A DNA stretch of 64,000 bases from Novosphingobium sp. SG707. Lineage in GTDB: Bacteria; Pseudomonadota; Alphaproteobacteria; Sphingomonadales; Sphingomonadaceae. The stretch covers positions 1 to 64,000 of the forward strand of contig NZ_JAAZQL010000006.1 of NCBI RefSeq assembly GCF_012275515.1. Reading direction: 5' to 3'. The notes beneath the pieces are model-generated. The model did not search any database and was not told where the DNA came from. It worked only from the letters and a program-made list of their open reading frames with translations. The position numbers and the translations under genes are program-made. Shown in pieces: positions 15,931 to 24,420 of this stretch (position 1 is its first letter; every line of letters starts with the position of its first letter).

Positions 15931-17313
15931 CTATCCGATTACCCGCGTGAAAGTGATTTTTGCATTGGCTTGGGGAAGTTTTCCAACTTCCTGCATCTTA
16001 ACCGTGCCGCAGCCAGAAGGTTGCCGGGCAGTTGACGGGTTTGCCACGCGGACAGAAAAGGAATAACCGACTGGAGCCTGAGCACTCGGTACGCCAAGCG
16101 CTGCTGCGACCCCCACGCGCACAGCGATAGCCGCTACCTCCTCTTCCCATTTCAGGAACCAGAGCCGTTTTTCGTCTTCCATTTCATAAAGGTCATAGGT
16201 CCTTTCCATGCCCTTCTTGACATGGTTGAGCATCGCCTCGGCGGTCTCGAAATCGACCTTGAGGCGTTTCGTATTGGAGCGAGCCGTCCTGCGGAAATCA
16301 TGCGGGGTGAAACGCTCGATGGGATGTCCAGCCAGCTTTTCCATGCGAGCGAGCACCCGGTCCCGCGCCTTATACCAGACGGAATTGTTGCGAGGCCCGT
16401 CGATCTTGATGGCCTGAAACACCCATTCATGGTTGGTCTGCATCAGGGAACGGCCCCAGGGGCCAAGGGCGATGCTGTGCTCGAACGAATTCTTGGCCCG
16501 CGTTGCCGGAATGGTCCACACGCCATTGACGATCTCGTCGCTTCTGGCTCTGGCCACCTCGGTAATGCGCGCGGCTGACAGGAGGCAAAGTAACAGGCCT
16601 CGCTGGAAATCACGCTCCTCCTCGACCAGCGCCTGAAGGAACCATTCGAGTTCGAGATGGCTGAGTTTGCGGGTCCGTGCTCTTTCAGGAAAGCGCAGAT
16701 CGCCCAATCGTTTCGACGGATCCGCTTCCAGCCCGACTTCAAGGCCGCGCAGGGAAGCTGTCCAGCCGAAGAAGACCTTCAGCTCGGCAGCCAGGCGGTT
16801 GGCCCTGACTTTGGCGGTCTTGCCTTTGGCTTCCACCAGATTGATGAGATCTCTTTCGGTGACCTCGTAGATGTTGCGGTTGCCAAGGGTGGGCGCGATG
16901 TCGTGATTGTACACATCCATCTTATCCTTGATGGTGCGAGGCTTGTTGATCCGTTTCGCGCGCGATGATCGCCCCTCGTGAACCGCGACCATGTAAAGCC
17001 CATGGGCCTTGGCCACGGTCATTTCGTTTCGGGCCTTCTCAGCTCGCTGAACGGCGCGAGGGTCGATACCGGCTTCAACTTGGAGATTAAGTTCCCGCGC
17101 CCATTCTCGGGCTTCCGCCATCGACTGAGCGGGGAAGAGCCCGCCGAAGATCGTGGCGACGACTTTCCGACGCGCGACCTGTCGTCGATAGCGCCAGCGC
17201 TTCTTGCCCGACTTGAGAACCTCGATTGCAAGCCCCGGCGTGAGGGGATCTGCGAGGCTACCCTCGCAAAGAGCGTCAATCATGGCAGGTGAGAAGGTGA
17301 TTTTTTGAGCCAT
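15931..17313 (-). CDS. int: tyrosine recombinase (P4-type phage/island integrase)
   Basis: The 460-residue product has an N-terminal DUF4102-like arm-binding domain (DPLTPGLAIEVLKSGKKRW), a core SAM-like domain (about 100-185) and a catalytic domain with the pentad members visible: Arg249 (SAARITEVAR), His338 and Arg341 (HDFRR), His364 (MLNHV) and Tyr373 (ERTYDLYE). The start ATG at 17313 matches the family; the frame remains open upstream through the tRNA. It reads away from the tRNA-Gln gene whose 3' end lies 161 bases away, the usual layout of a tRNA-targeting island integrase at one end of its element. Confidence 0.93.
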   Translation of the reverse strand: MAQKITFSPAMIDALCEGSLADPLTPGLAIEVLKSGKKRWRYRRQVARRKVVATIFGGLFPAQSMAEAREWARELNLQVEAGIDPRAVQRAEKARNEMTVAKAHGLYMVAVHEGRSSRAKRINKPRTIKDKMDVYNHDIAPTLGNRNIYEVTERDLINLVEAKGKTAKVRANRLAAELKVFFGWTASLRGLEVGLEADPSKRLGDLRFPERARTRKLSHLELEWFLQALVEEERDFQRGLLLCLLSAARITEVARARSDEIVNGVWTIPATRAKNSFEHSIALGPWGRSLMQTNHEWVFQAIKIDGPRNNSVWYKARDRVLARMEKLAGHPIERFTPHDFRRTARSNTKRLKVDFETAEAMLNHVKKGMERTYDLYEMEDEKRLWFLKWEEEVAAIAVRVGVAAALGVPSAQAPVGYSFSVRVANPSTARQPSGCGTVKMQEVGKLPQANAKITFTRVIG

Positions 17314-17473
17314 AAGTCCGATTCCATCGGCGTTTGGCGCATATAAAATCATGGCAGAAATCATGGCAGAATGGGCGTCCAGCCCAGTCGGGCGAGGTCT
17401 GGCCCTGTCTAGCCAATTTTCTGAGGTTTCTGCCGTAAAGCATTGCGCAAAAGCCGAATCATGAGGACTCGAC

Positions 17474-17548
17474 TGGCTGGGGCGGGAGGATTCGAACCTC
17501 CGCATGGCGGTACCAAAAACCGCTGCCTTACCGCTTGGCTACGCCCCA
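17474..17548 (-). tRNA. tRNA-Gln (anticodon UUG), integration site of the island
   Basis: The reverse strand folds as a complete tRNA. The acceptor stem is TGGGGCG/CGCCCCA, the D-arm contains AGCCAAGCGGTAAGGC, the anticodon stem GCGGT/ACCGC encloses the loop TTTTGGT (anticodon TTG), and the T-arm is GGAGG-TTCGAAT-CCTCC. GCCA follows the acceptor stem, so CCA is encoded. The 3' end points to the integrase and the mobile DNA to the left. The att core is therefore probably within the 3' half (about 17474-17500). No second copy of this segment was seen in the window. Confidence 0.95.
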
Positions 17549-17665
17549 GCATCGCTCCGGCCGCCTTGGGCCGGGAGGCGTCGCATAACGGGATTGCGCG
17601 GCGAAGAAAAGAGGCAATTTGAACTTTTTGCGCAAATTGCCTCTTTGTCCGCTTTCATACCGCGA

Positions 17666-18511
17666 TCAGGCGCTGGCGTTCACAAGAGTGGCGAAATCCT
17701 CGGCCGAATGGCGCTCCAGCAAGCCCTTGCGATTGTTGACCAGACGTCCGCGCTGGGTCGCCTCGCGCGCGTCGATTTCCGTTACCCAACGACCCACGTT
17801 TTCATATTCCTCAAGGCCGAGGAAGGTCTTGGCATCGCCATAGGCTTCGCCGCGCCACAGGTTGCCCAGCCAGGGATAGGCTGCCATATCGGCGATCGAA
17901 TAATCGTCGCTGCCCAGAAAACGGCTTTGCGCCAGACGTTTATCGGCCACATCGAACAGGCGCTTGGTTTCCATCGCATAGCGGTTGATGGGATATTCGA
18001 ACTTTTCGGGGGCATAGAAATAGAAATGGCCAAAGCCGCCGCCGATGAAGGGCGCACTGCCCATCTGCCAGTTGAGCCAGCTGAAGGTCTCCGCGCGCGC
18101 CGCGCCGGTGGTGGGCAGGAAAGCGCCAAATTTCTCGGCAAGGTAAATCAGGATCGCCCCCGATTCGAACACGCGAACCGGCTTGGCCTCGGTCCGGTCG
18201 AGCAGGGCGGGGATTTTGGAATTGGGGTTGATCTCGACAAAGCCCGAGCCGAACTGATCGCCCGCGCCAATATCGATGAACCACGCATCATAGTCCGCGC
18301 CCGTATGGCCCGCAGCCAGCAGTTCCTCGAGCAGGATCGTCACCTTCTGTCCATTGGGTGTGGCCAGCGAGTAGAGCTGCAGCCCATGCTGTCCCACGGG
18401 CAGCACTTTTTCATGCGTGGCGCCGGAAACGGGGCGGTTGATGCTGGCGAACTGGCCGCCGTTGGTCTTGTCCCAGGTCCAGACCTTGGGCGGGATATAG
18501 GTGTCGCTCAT
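17666..18511 (-). CDS. yghU: YghU-type glutathione S-transferase
   Basis: The 281-residue product has the long N-terminal extension of YghU/YfcG-type nu-class GSTs (YIPPKVWTWDKTNGG and FASINRPVSGATHE). A thioredoxin-like domain follows (LYSLATPNGQKVTILLEEL, with NSKIPAL and FESGAILIYLAEKFG), then the helical C-domain (FSWLNWQMGSAPFIGGGFGHF). Such enzymes reduce disulfides and peroxides using two glutathione molecules. The gene is probably monocistronic and lies just beyond the tRNA, on the chromosomal side of the island junction. Confidence 0.92.
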   Translation of the reverse strand: MSDTYIPPKVWTWDKTNGGQFASINRPVSGATHEKVLPVGQHGLQLYSLATPNGQKVTILLEELLAAGHTGADYDAWFIDIGAGDQFGSGFVEINPNSKIPALLDRTEAKPVRVFESGAILIYLAEKFGAFLPTTGAARAETFSWLNWQMGSAPFIGGGFGHFYFYAPEKFEYPINRYAMETKRLFDVADKRLAQSRFLGSDDYSIADMAAYPWLGNLWRGEAYGDAKTFLGLEEYENVGRWVTEIDAREATQRGRLVNNRKGLLERHSAEDFATLVNASA

Positions 18512-18622
18512 CGTGACAGGCTCCTGCGGGGGTTGATTGCGGGTGTTGATTGCTGGGGCAAGATAGGAACGCCCCGCGCGATCCGCCAGAAGCGCGCGTC
18601 ACAAGAAAGTTTTGACCGGGCA

Positions 18623-18655
18623 AAAGAAAAGCGGGGGCGTGTTAGGCCCCCGCTT
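18623..18655 (-). terminator. intrinsic terminator of ilvE
   Basis: AAGCGGGGGC (18629-18638) pairs with GCCCCCGCTT (18646-18655). Read on the minus strand, the stem is followed by TTTCTTTTG. It lies 35 bases past the ilvE stop. Confidence 0.78.
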
Positions 18656-18689
18656 GACGCATTCTCATTTGACTTTGACCTCAGGGGCC

Positions 18690-19793
18690 TCAGGCGATTT
18701 TCATCACCCAGCCATGCGTGTCGGGCATCTGTCCGCGCTGAATGGCCACAAGTCGATCCTTCAGCTTGGCCGTGGTCTGGCCCGGGCCGCCGCTGCCGAT
18801 GGTAAAGCTGGTGCCATCGGGCGAGGCCACGCGGCCCACCGGGGTCACCACCGCCGCCGTCCCGCAGGCGAAGGTTTCCAGCAGCTTGCCGCTGGCAGCA
18901 TCCTCGCGCCACTGGTCGATGGAATAGCGTTCCTCGCGGATGGTCAGCCCTTCCTCGCGCGCCAGTTCGATCAGGCTCGCCCGCGTGATGCCGGGCAGAA
19001 TCGTGCCCGACAGCGGCGGGGTCAGCAGGCTGCCGTCCTCAAAGGCGAAGAACAGGTTCATGCCGCCCAGTTCTTCAACCCACTTATGCTCGGCGGCGTC
19101 AAGGAACAGCACCTGATCGTGGCCGCGCGCAAAGGCTTCGGCGGTGGGCACCAGCGAGGCGGCATAATTTCCGCCGCACTTGGCCGCGCCCGTGCCGCCC
19201 GGGGCCGCGCGGGTATATTCGCTAACCCAGATCGACACGGCGGGCGCGCCGCTCTTGAAATAATTGCCGGCCGGACTGGCGATCACGATAAACTTGTACT
19301 GCTTGGCCGAACGCACGCCGAGGAAAGGCTCGGTGGCGATCATGAAGGGGCGCAGATAGAGAGAGGCGCCTTCCTGACCCGGAATCCATGCCTGATCGGC
19401 CAGAACCAACTGTCGCACCGCCTCGACAAACACGTCCTCGGGCAATTCGGGCATGGCAAGGCGGGTCGCGCTGGCGTTGAAACGCTGCGCATTGGCCTCG
19501 GGACGGAACAGCGCGATCGAGCCGTCGGCGTGCTTATACGCCTTAAGGCCTTCAAAGATTTCCTGTGCGTAATGCAGCACGCTGGCCGCCGGATCGAGCG
19601 GGATCGGGCCGCGCGGGCCGATGGTGGCATCGTGCCAGCCTTTGCCCTCGGTCCATTCAATCACCACCATATGGTCGGTGAATTGCGTGCCGAAACCGGG
19701 CGCGGCCAGAATCCCTTCGCGTACCTCATCGGCCACGGGGGCGGGGTGGGGCAGGCGGGTGAAGGACAGGACAGGCTCGGCGATGGTCGCCAT
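18690..19793 (-). CDS. ilvE: branched-chain amino acid aminotransferase
   Basis: The 367-residue product is a class IV PLP aminotransferase. Visible features are LHYAQEIFEGLKAYKH (substrate side), the Lys of AAKCGGNYAASL that should bind PLP, and the family signature WVEELGGMNLFFAFED. The phosphate-binding loop lies in SGTILPGITRASLIELA. It makes or consumes leucine, isoleucine and valine using glutamate. The ATG at 19793 has AGGAG upstream (rev. of 19803-19807) and fits the family; the frame is open to 19907. It is preceded by a sequence rich in A/T, a likely promoter. Confidence 0.95.
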   Translation of the reverse strand: MATIAEPVLSFTRLPHPAPVADEVREGILAAPGFGTQFTDHMVVIEWTEGKGWHDATIGPRGPIPLDPAASVLHYAQEIFEGLKAYKHADGSIALFRPEANAQRFNASATRLAMPELPEDVFVEAVRQLVLADQAWIPGQEGASLYLRPFMIATEPFLGVRSAKQYKFIVIASPAGNYFKSGAPAVSIWVSEYTRAAPGGTGAAKCGGNYAASLVPTAEAFARGHDQVLFLDAAEHKWVEELGGMNLFFAFEDGSLLTPPLSGTILPGITRASLIELAREEGLTIREERYSIDQWREDAASGKLLETFACGTAAVVTPVGRVASPDGTSFTIGSGGPGQTTAKLKDRLVAIQRGQMPDTHGWVMKIA

Positions 19794-19940
19794 GATACAC
19801 GACTCCTCATGGGGTGAATGTGGCCGCCTTTGAACGAAAATTACGCGCAAGGCAAGGGTCTTGAAATTAAAAATCACAAGACCCGTTTGTGTCATGGCTG
19901 ATAGCACGGTTGATGGCGCGGGAAAACCGCCTGAAACCCA

Positions 19941-20882
19941 TCAATTGTCGATGCGGGGCAATTCGCTGGCCTCAAGCCTTGCGTAAAAATGCGAAACCGA
20001 GCGCTGCAACTCATAGCGCGCCAGCGCCACGCCCGCGAAACGCTCGGGGATGGGCATATCGCCCGCCTCGCCCATATCCAGCCCGCGCGCCACTGCGTCG
20101 GCCAGCGCGCCTTCCAGCCATGTCAGCCAGTCGCGCGTCTGGGCAATCGCGCCATGGGTGGCGTCGACCGGGCCGTGGCCGGGGATCAGCCGCGCGAATT
20201 CCCGCCCGTCCAGCACGTCCAGACTGCGCCGCCATGCGACAAGATCCGCATCGGGCGTGGCGGGCGCGCGATTGTGAAACACCAGATCGCCCGCGATCAG
20301 CGTGGCCGTAGCCCGGTCCATGATCGCCAGATCGCCCCCCGAATGGCCCGACAGCGCAATGGCCTCCAGCGCCCGCCCGCCGATCTCGAAAGGCCCCGGC
20401 GCCACATCCATCCCCGGCAGCACGACATTCGTGCCCGTCATCCAATCGGCCAGCAGGCGATACATGCCATCGGAAAAGCCCCGAGCATCGCGCTCCAGCT
20501 CGCGCCGCGTCTCGGGCAGGGCGGCGATGATCGCGGGATCGAAGGCGGCGGCCCCCATCGCATGATCGGGGTGAAGGTGGGTAATGAGCACGCGCAAAAC
20601 CGGCCCCCCGGTCAGTTTTTGCGCCAATTCCGCCAGCGCCTGTCCATAGGCCAGCGATGGCCCGCAATCGCACAGGATCGCGCCGCCCTTTGCCGCCAAT
20701 ATTGTGCAATTGGCAATCGCCCCGCCATTGGCAAAGGCAATCGCTTCATCCGCCCCGCGCACCACCCAGACGCCGGGGGCCAAGTTTTCGGGCTTCAGGA
20801 TATAGCGCTCCGCCGCCCGCGCGGCCAAAGGCGCGGCCATCATGGCGCCGATCATCGCGCGGCGGGTAAAGCCGTTATCCAC
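19941..20882 (-). CDS. quinoprotein relay system zinc metallohydrolase (MBL fold, SoxH-like)
   Basis: The 313-residue product has a twin-arginine-like start (FTRRAMIGAMMAAPLAARA) and a metallo-beta-lactamase fold with HLHPDH at 102-107, GHSGGD, AGDLVFHN and PGHGP, the full set of metal ligands. It matches the quinoprotein-relay zinc metallohydrolase group, which accompanies PQQ-dependent dehydrogenases and SoxYZ-like carriers in the periplasm. The start is a GTG whose bases overlap the stop of the SoxYZ-like gene (TGGATAACGG region), so the two are translationally coupled. Confidence 0.85.
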   Translation of the reverse strand: MDNGFTRRAMIGAMMAAPLAARAAERYILKPENLAPGVWVVRGADEAIAFANGGAIANCTILAAKGGAILCDCGPSLAYGQALAELAQKLTGGPVLRVLITHLHPDHAMGAAAFDPAIIAALPETRRELERDARGFSDGMYRLLADWMTGTNVVLPGMDVAPGPFEIGGRALEAIALSGHSGGDLAIMDRATATLIAGDLVFHNRAPATPDADLVAWRRSLDVLDGREFARLIPGHGPVDATHGAIAQTRDWLTWLEGALADAVARGLDMGEAGDMPIPERFAGVALARYELQRSVSHFYARLEASELPRIDN

Positions 20883-21660
20883 GCGGGCGACTCTGCAGGC
20901 CGATCACGCCCTGATACTCGCGCCCCTCGCTGTCGCGGGCCTGCACCTTGACCGGGCCTTCGCGCGTCGGACGCAACAGGAAAGTGAAGGCCGGGTCTTC
21001 GCTCACCGATCCCTCGACCGTCATATTGGCCAGTTCCACCCCGGCGGCATCGCGCAGATGGATGGTTTCGATATGAAAACTAGGAATATTTTCCACCAGC
21101 CCGGTGTCCATCGGATGGCGCAGCGAGACGCGCAGACGCAGATCATCGCCTTCCTTCCACGCGCTCCCCCGCATTTCGCCCAGATGCAGCGCCCAGTCGC
21201 CCTTGGCCCGGCTGACCGGAGGCGCAGAGCAGCCTCCGCCCGCCGCATCGACCCACACGCCCGACACATGCCACGCCCCATCGGCCCCCATCACCGCCGC
21301 GCGCACCGGGGTCCGCTGGTCCAGCTTGATGCGCAGCGAGAGGAAGGGGGCTGCATGGAAGGGCCGGAAATCAACCGCCTGCGTCAGCGGGTTGAGGTCG
21401 GCAAAGATGATGATCCGCGACGCGCCGGGAATGGTGCGCGCGTCCACCGTCACAGGAAACTGATGCTGATTTTCCGCGATCATCGGCACTTGCAGCCGCA
21501 CGCGCGGGTCGAACACCACCGGCGCCCCCTTGAACAGGCGAGCCGCATGATAGGTCCACATGGGCGACCCCAGCGGGTCTTTCGGCAGGGGGGAGGCCGC
21601 CCACGCGCAGGCGGGCAGCAGGAGTAAGGACAAGACCGTGAGGGCTGCTTTGCGCATCAT
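20875..21660 (-). CDS. quinoprotein dehydrogenase-associated SoxYZ-like carrier
   Basis: The roughly 261-residue product has a signal peptide (MRKAALTVLSLLLLPACAWA; the LPAC could also act as a lipobox). It then has a SoxY-like part with the GGGCSA motif, whose Cys carries the sulfur-type cargo in SoxY, and a SoxZ-like C-terminal part (DDLRLRVSLRHPMDTGL and FTFLLRPTREGPVKVQA). It belongs to the quinoprotein-associated SoxYZ-like family. Two adjacent ATGs lie at 21660 and 21657. It is divergent from the rhodanese-like gene by 64 bases and overlaps the hydrolase gene downstream. Confidence 0.85.
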   Translation of the reverse strand: MMRKAALTVLSLLLLPACAWAASPLPKDPLGSPMWTYHAARLFKGAPVVFDPRVRLQVPMIAENQHQFPVTVDARTIPGASRIIIFADLNPLTQAVDFRPFHAAPFLSLRIKLDQRTPVRAAVMGADGAWHVSGVWVDAAGGGCSAPPVSRAKGDWALHLGEMRGSAWKEGDDLRLRVSLRHPMDTGLVENIPSFHIETIHLRDAAGVELANMTVEGSVSEDPAFTFLLRPTREGPVKVQARDSEGREYQGVIGLQSRPRG

Positions 21661-21724
21661 ACCAAGGGCGACTATGCACCCCTGCGCGGGCGGGTATATG
21701 CTACCTTGGGATAAGGAGGATGGC

Positions 21725-22231
21725 ATGTTGGGGCTGATGGCGGGCGTGATTTTGGCGGCGATACAACCCGCTTTGTTTGACGCCGATGGTTATCGCGCTT
21801 CTTCCTATCGCGCGCCGGTGGACCGCGATCCGGCCCCCGCAACGCGACTGGCGCTGGCGGCGGCCAAAGAATTGCGGCCGGGGCGTGATGCCATGTTTAT
21901 CGACGCCTTGCCGCTGGGCCGCGCCGCCGGGCAATGGCTGCAGACCGAGCCGCATGACACGATTGCGGGCGCGGTCTGGCGGCCGGAGGTCGGGCGGCCC
22001 GGTGTCGATCCGGCGCTGTGGGCGGGTCTGCGCGGCGCGATTGCGGCATGGCGGCGGGGTCATCCGGGCGGGCCGGTGGTGCTGTTCTGCCGGGTGGATT
22101 GCTGGATGGGGTGGAATGCCGCCCGCCGCCTTGCGCGTGAAGGCGTGGGCGATGTCTATTGGCTGGCCGAAGGCGTGGAAGGGTGGCGCGAGGCGGGAGG
22201 ACAGTTAGCGCCCGCAAAACCGCAACCGTGA
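21725..22231 (+). CDS. rhodanese-like, PQQ-associated CXXCW-motif protein
   Basis: The 168-residue product has a short N-terminal signal or anchor, FIDALPLGRAAGQWL, and the conserved VVLFCRVDCWMGWNAARRL, where Cys122 and Cys126-Trp127 form the signature of the PQQ-dependent catabolism-associated CXXCW family. It is a rhodanese-fold protein. AAGGAGG lies directly before the ATG. It is divergent from the SoxYZ-like and zinc hydrolase genes, and all three are regularly linked to quinoprotein alcohol dehydrogenases. No such dehydrogenase or pqq gene is in the window. Confidence 0.85.
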   Translation: MLGLMAGVILAAIQPALFDADGYRASSYRAPVDRDPAPATRLALAAAKELRPGRDAMFIDALPLGRAAGQWLQTEPHDTIAGAVWRPEVGRPGVDPALWAGLRGAIAAWRRGHPGGPVVLFCRVDCWMGWNAARRLAREGVGDVYWLAEGVEGWREAGGQLAPAKPQP

Positions 22232-22732
22232 AATGGGCAACAGCCCAAAATGAGAAGGGCCACGACAGCCTAAGCCATCGCAGCCCTTCGCATGGTCAGC
22301 GGCCGCAAAAGTGCCGCTCACGAAGCCTCTATCGCTTAATCGTTAAACTCAGCGATAATGCCTCGCGATACGGATTGCCGACCTCTCTGCTGAACCATGA
22401 GACATCGGATCACCTCCTTTCGCGCTGTTGAGCCATAGGGAGCCGCCGGGGGGCGCAATACCCAGTCCAGACGACGGGGCGAGGGTCTGTTCAACCGCGC
22501 TCGCCTTGGATCAAAGGTGGTGTATTTCGCGCTGCACAACAAGTCTTGAAATGGAAAAAATTGCTGTCACAATCTTGGCTCCCCGGACAGGTGAGTCTGG
22601 GGAAATCCGCGAAAATCCGTCATATTGCCGTCATGGGCAGCGCGCTCCGGGCGGGGCGGGCGGCGTCTTGCGGAATTATCCCCAATGATGATGGCATGGG
22701 CCTGAGTCGCGCGGATTTTATCACCCGATTTT
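22232..22732. other. 500-bp region without a standard gene
   Basis: Apart from the tiny minus-strand reading frame at 22349-22405 and a small hairpin (AGCGGC 22298-22303 with GCCGCT 22313-22318), nothing convincing was seen. It lies between the convergent rhodanese-like and lipoprotein genes. Confidence 0.45.
22349..22405 (-). CDS. possible 18-residue leader peptide with a perfect Shine-Dalgarno
   Basis: On the minus strand, AAAGGAGGTGATCCG leads straight into ATG and an 18-codon frame (MSHGSAERSAIRIARHYR) ending in TGA. The ribosome site matches the 3' end of 16S rRNA over about 15 bases, better than any annotated gene here. No larger gene follows downstream on that strand, so a simple attenuator role is not supported. 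It could be a free small protein, or chance. Confidence 0.3.
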   Translation of the reverse strand: MSHGSAERSAIRIARHYR

Positions 22733-23293
22733 TCAACGCGGCGCGCGGCAATCCTCGATCACGCGTGAGGCCGAGGCATCGGCGGGCAGCAACAGCGGCG
22801 CATGACCCGAAACCTCGACCTGCCAACGGCCGCGCGTAAAGGCGATGGCGTCGAGCAGGCGGTCTGCGGCGGGCAGGGGCAGCACGGCCCCTGCGGCATC
22901 GCTCTGCGCGCTGGCCTGACGGGTCTGGGTGGCGGTGGTGATCTGGATCACGCCTCCGGCCGCGCCCGGAATAATCAGGCGCACCTGACCGCCCTGACAG
23001 GCCATGATGATCTGTGGCGCAGCGCCCTGCACGCCATAAACGGCCTGCGAGACGCCGCCCGACGGGCTCCAGCGCCACGCGCCCGGCGTGATCGGCAGGT
23101 CGCGCCAGTCGGTGGGCGTGGCCATCGGCGCGGGCGCGGGGCGCGGAGCCGGTCTGGCCTGCGGCGCGGGCGCAGGCGCGGCGACCGGCGGCGTCGGCAC
23201 GCAACTGGACAGCAGCATGGCCAGCGAGGCAGACAGCCCGATCAGAGCCATAGGGCGCCTTGTGGCGAAGAAAGGGGCGCGCGCGATTGCCAT
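22733..23293 (-). CDS. hypothetical lipoprotein
   Basis: The roughly 186-residue product has a lipoprotein signal (MALIGLSASLAMLLSSC) followed by an Ala/Pro-rich linker and a compact domain. That domain starts WRDLPITPGAWRW and ends WQVEVSGHAPLLLPADASASRVIEDCR. The same layout is seen in sphingomonad proteins of unknown function. GGGAGG precedes the two adjacent ATGs (23296 and 23293); I use the second for better spacing. It is divergent from tlyA by 60 bases. Confidence 0.65.
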   Translation of the reverse strand: MAIARAPFFATRRPMALIGLSASLAMLLSSCVPTPPVAAPAPAPQARPAPRPAPAPMATPTDWRDLPITPGAWRWSPSGGVSQAVYGVQGAAPQIIMACQGGQVRLIIPGAAGGVIQITTATQTRQASAQSDAAGAVLPLPAADRLLDAIAFTRGRWQVEVSGHAPLLLPADASASRVIEDCRAPR

Positions 23294-23353
23294 CATCGCC
23301 TCCCTATGGAATGGGGGAGCGTCCAAGACAAGCCGCCAAACAGAACCGAGACG

Positions 23354-24181
23354 ATGAACAGTTCCAAAAACCGACCGGATGCTGCCGCCCATAGCGCCAA
23401 GGCTCCCGCGCCCAAAAAGCCCGCCAAAACCCGCGTTGATCAACTTCTGGTCGACCGCGGCCTTGCCGAGAGCCGCAGCCGGGCCAGCGCGCTGGTGCTG
23501 GCCGGATTGGTGTTCAGCGGCGAGACGAAGATTGCGAAGCCGGGACAGCAGATTGCCGAGGATGCGCCACTTGAAACGCGCGGCCGCGATCATCCGTGGG
23601 TATCGCGCGGGGGGATCAAGCTGGCCCATGCGATCGAGCATTTCGGGCTGGACCCGGCGGGCGCCACGGCGATGGATATCGGCAGTTCGACCGGCGGCTT
23701 TACCGACGTTTTGCTGACCCATGGGGCCGTGCGGGTGTTTGCCGTCGATTCCGGCACCAACCAACTCTCGTGGAAATTGCGGCAGGACCCGCGCGTCACC
23801 GTGCTGGAGCAGACCTCGGCGCGGATCCTGACCGAGAATGAGATCGATGCGCCCTGCGGCTGGGTGGTGTGCGACGCTTCCTTCATCGGTCTGGCCAAGG
23901 TGCTGGAGGTGCCGTTGCGGCTTGCGGCGCCCGAATGCCGCCTGGTGGCGCTGATCAAGCCACAGTTCGAGGTCGGGCGCGGCGAAGTGGGCAAGGGCGG
24001 TGTGGTGCGTGATCCTGCGCTGCACGCCCGCGTTTGCGAAGAGGTGCGCGGCTGGGTCGAGGGGCTGGGCTTTGCGGTGCAGGGCATTGTCGAAAGCCCT
24101 ATCACCGGGCCGGAGGGCAATGTCGAATTCCTGATTTCGGCATGGCGCGGGGGCGGATCGGCGCAAGGCGCGCCGGATTAA
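23354..24181 (+). CDS. tlyA: TlyA-family rRNA 2'-O-methyltransferase
   Basis: The 275-residue product has an N-terminal S4 RNA-binding domain (TRVDQLLVDRGLAESRSRAS) and an FtsJ-like methyltransferase domain with SAM motif MDIGSSTGGFTDVLL, VFAVDSGTNQL and the KPQFEVGR motif. The catalytic lysines lie in RGGIKLAHAI and LIKPQFE. The family methylates cytidines of 16S and/or 23S rRNA. The ATG at 23354 follows an Ala/Lys-rich N-terminal tail before the S4 domain; a much longer upstream frame overlaps the lipoprotein gene and is rejected. Confidence 0.93.
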   Translation: MNSSKNRPDAAAHSAKAPAPKKPAKTRVDQLLVDRGLAESRSRASALVLAGLVFSGETKIAKPGQQIAEDAPLETRGRDHPWVSRGGIKLAHAIEHFGLDPAGATAMDIGSSTGGFTDVLLTHGAVRVFAVDSGTNQLSWKLRQDPRVTVLEQTSARILTENEIDAPCGWVVCDASFIGLAKVLEVPLRLAAPECRLVALIKPQFEVGRGEVGKGGVVRDPALHARVCEEVRGWVEGLGFAVQGIVESPITGPEGNVEFLISAWRGGGSAQGAPD

Positions 24182-24420
24182 CCCTGTTCACGCGATTGGC
24201 TCCGTTTCGGAACCTGTGCGCCATGCGCCATTGCGCGCGCGGTTGGCCCCGGCCAGAACACTTTCATGCGGCACGAATCGTGGCGCCGTGTTAACCAGTC
24301 GTTTCACCCGAATGGCTCATAAAGGAGCAGGCAGGGCTGGCTGAAGGCCATCGGGCCGGGCTATGAAGGGAATGCGGCGCGGCAGGGCGCGGCGGCAATC
24401 AGACGGGGTTCTGAACGAAG

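Noticed and set aside
22400..22420. 16S rRNA gene fragment (GGATCACCTCCTTTC matches the 16S 3' end)
   Set aside because: No other 16S sequence surrounds it, so it is a ribosome-site complement, not an rRNA gene remnant.
22802..23353. Long N-terminal extension of TlyA
   Set aside because: It runs antisense through the lipoprotein gene and would add about 180 residues before the S4 domain; ATG 23354 gives the standard family length.
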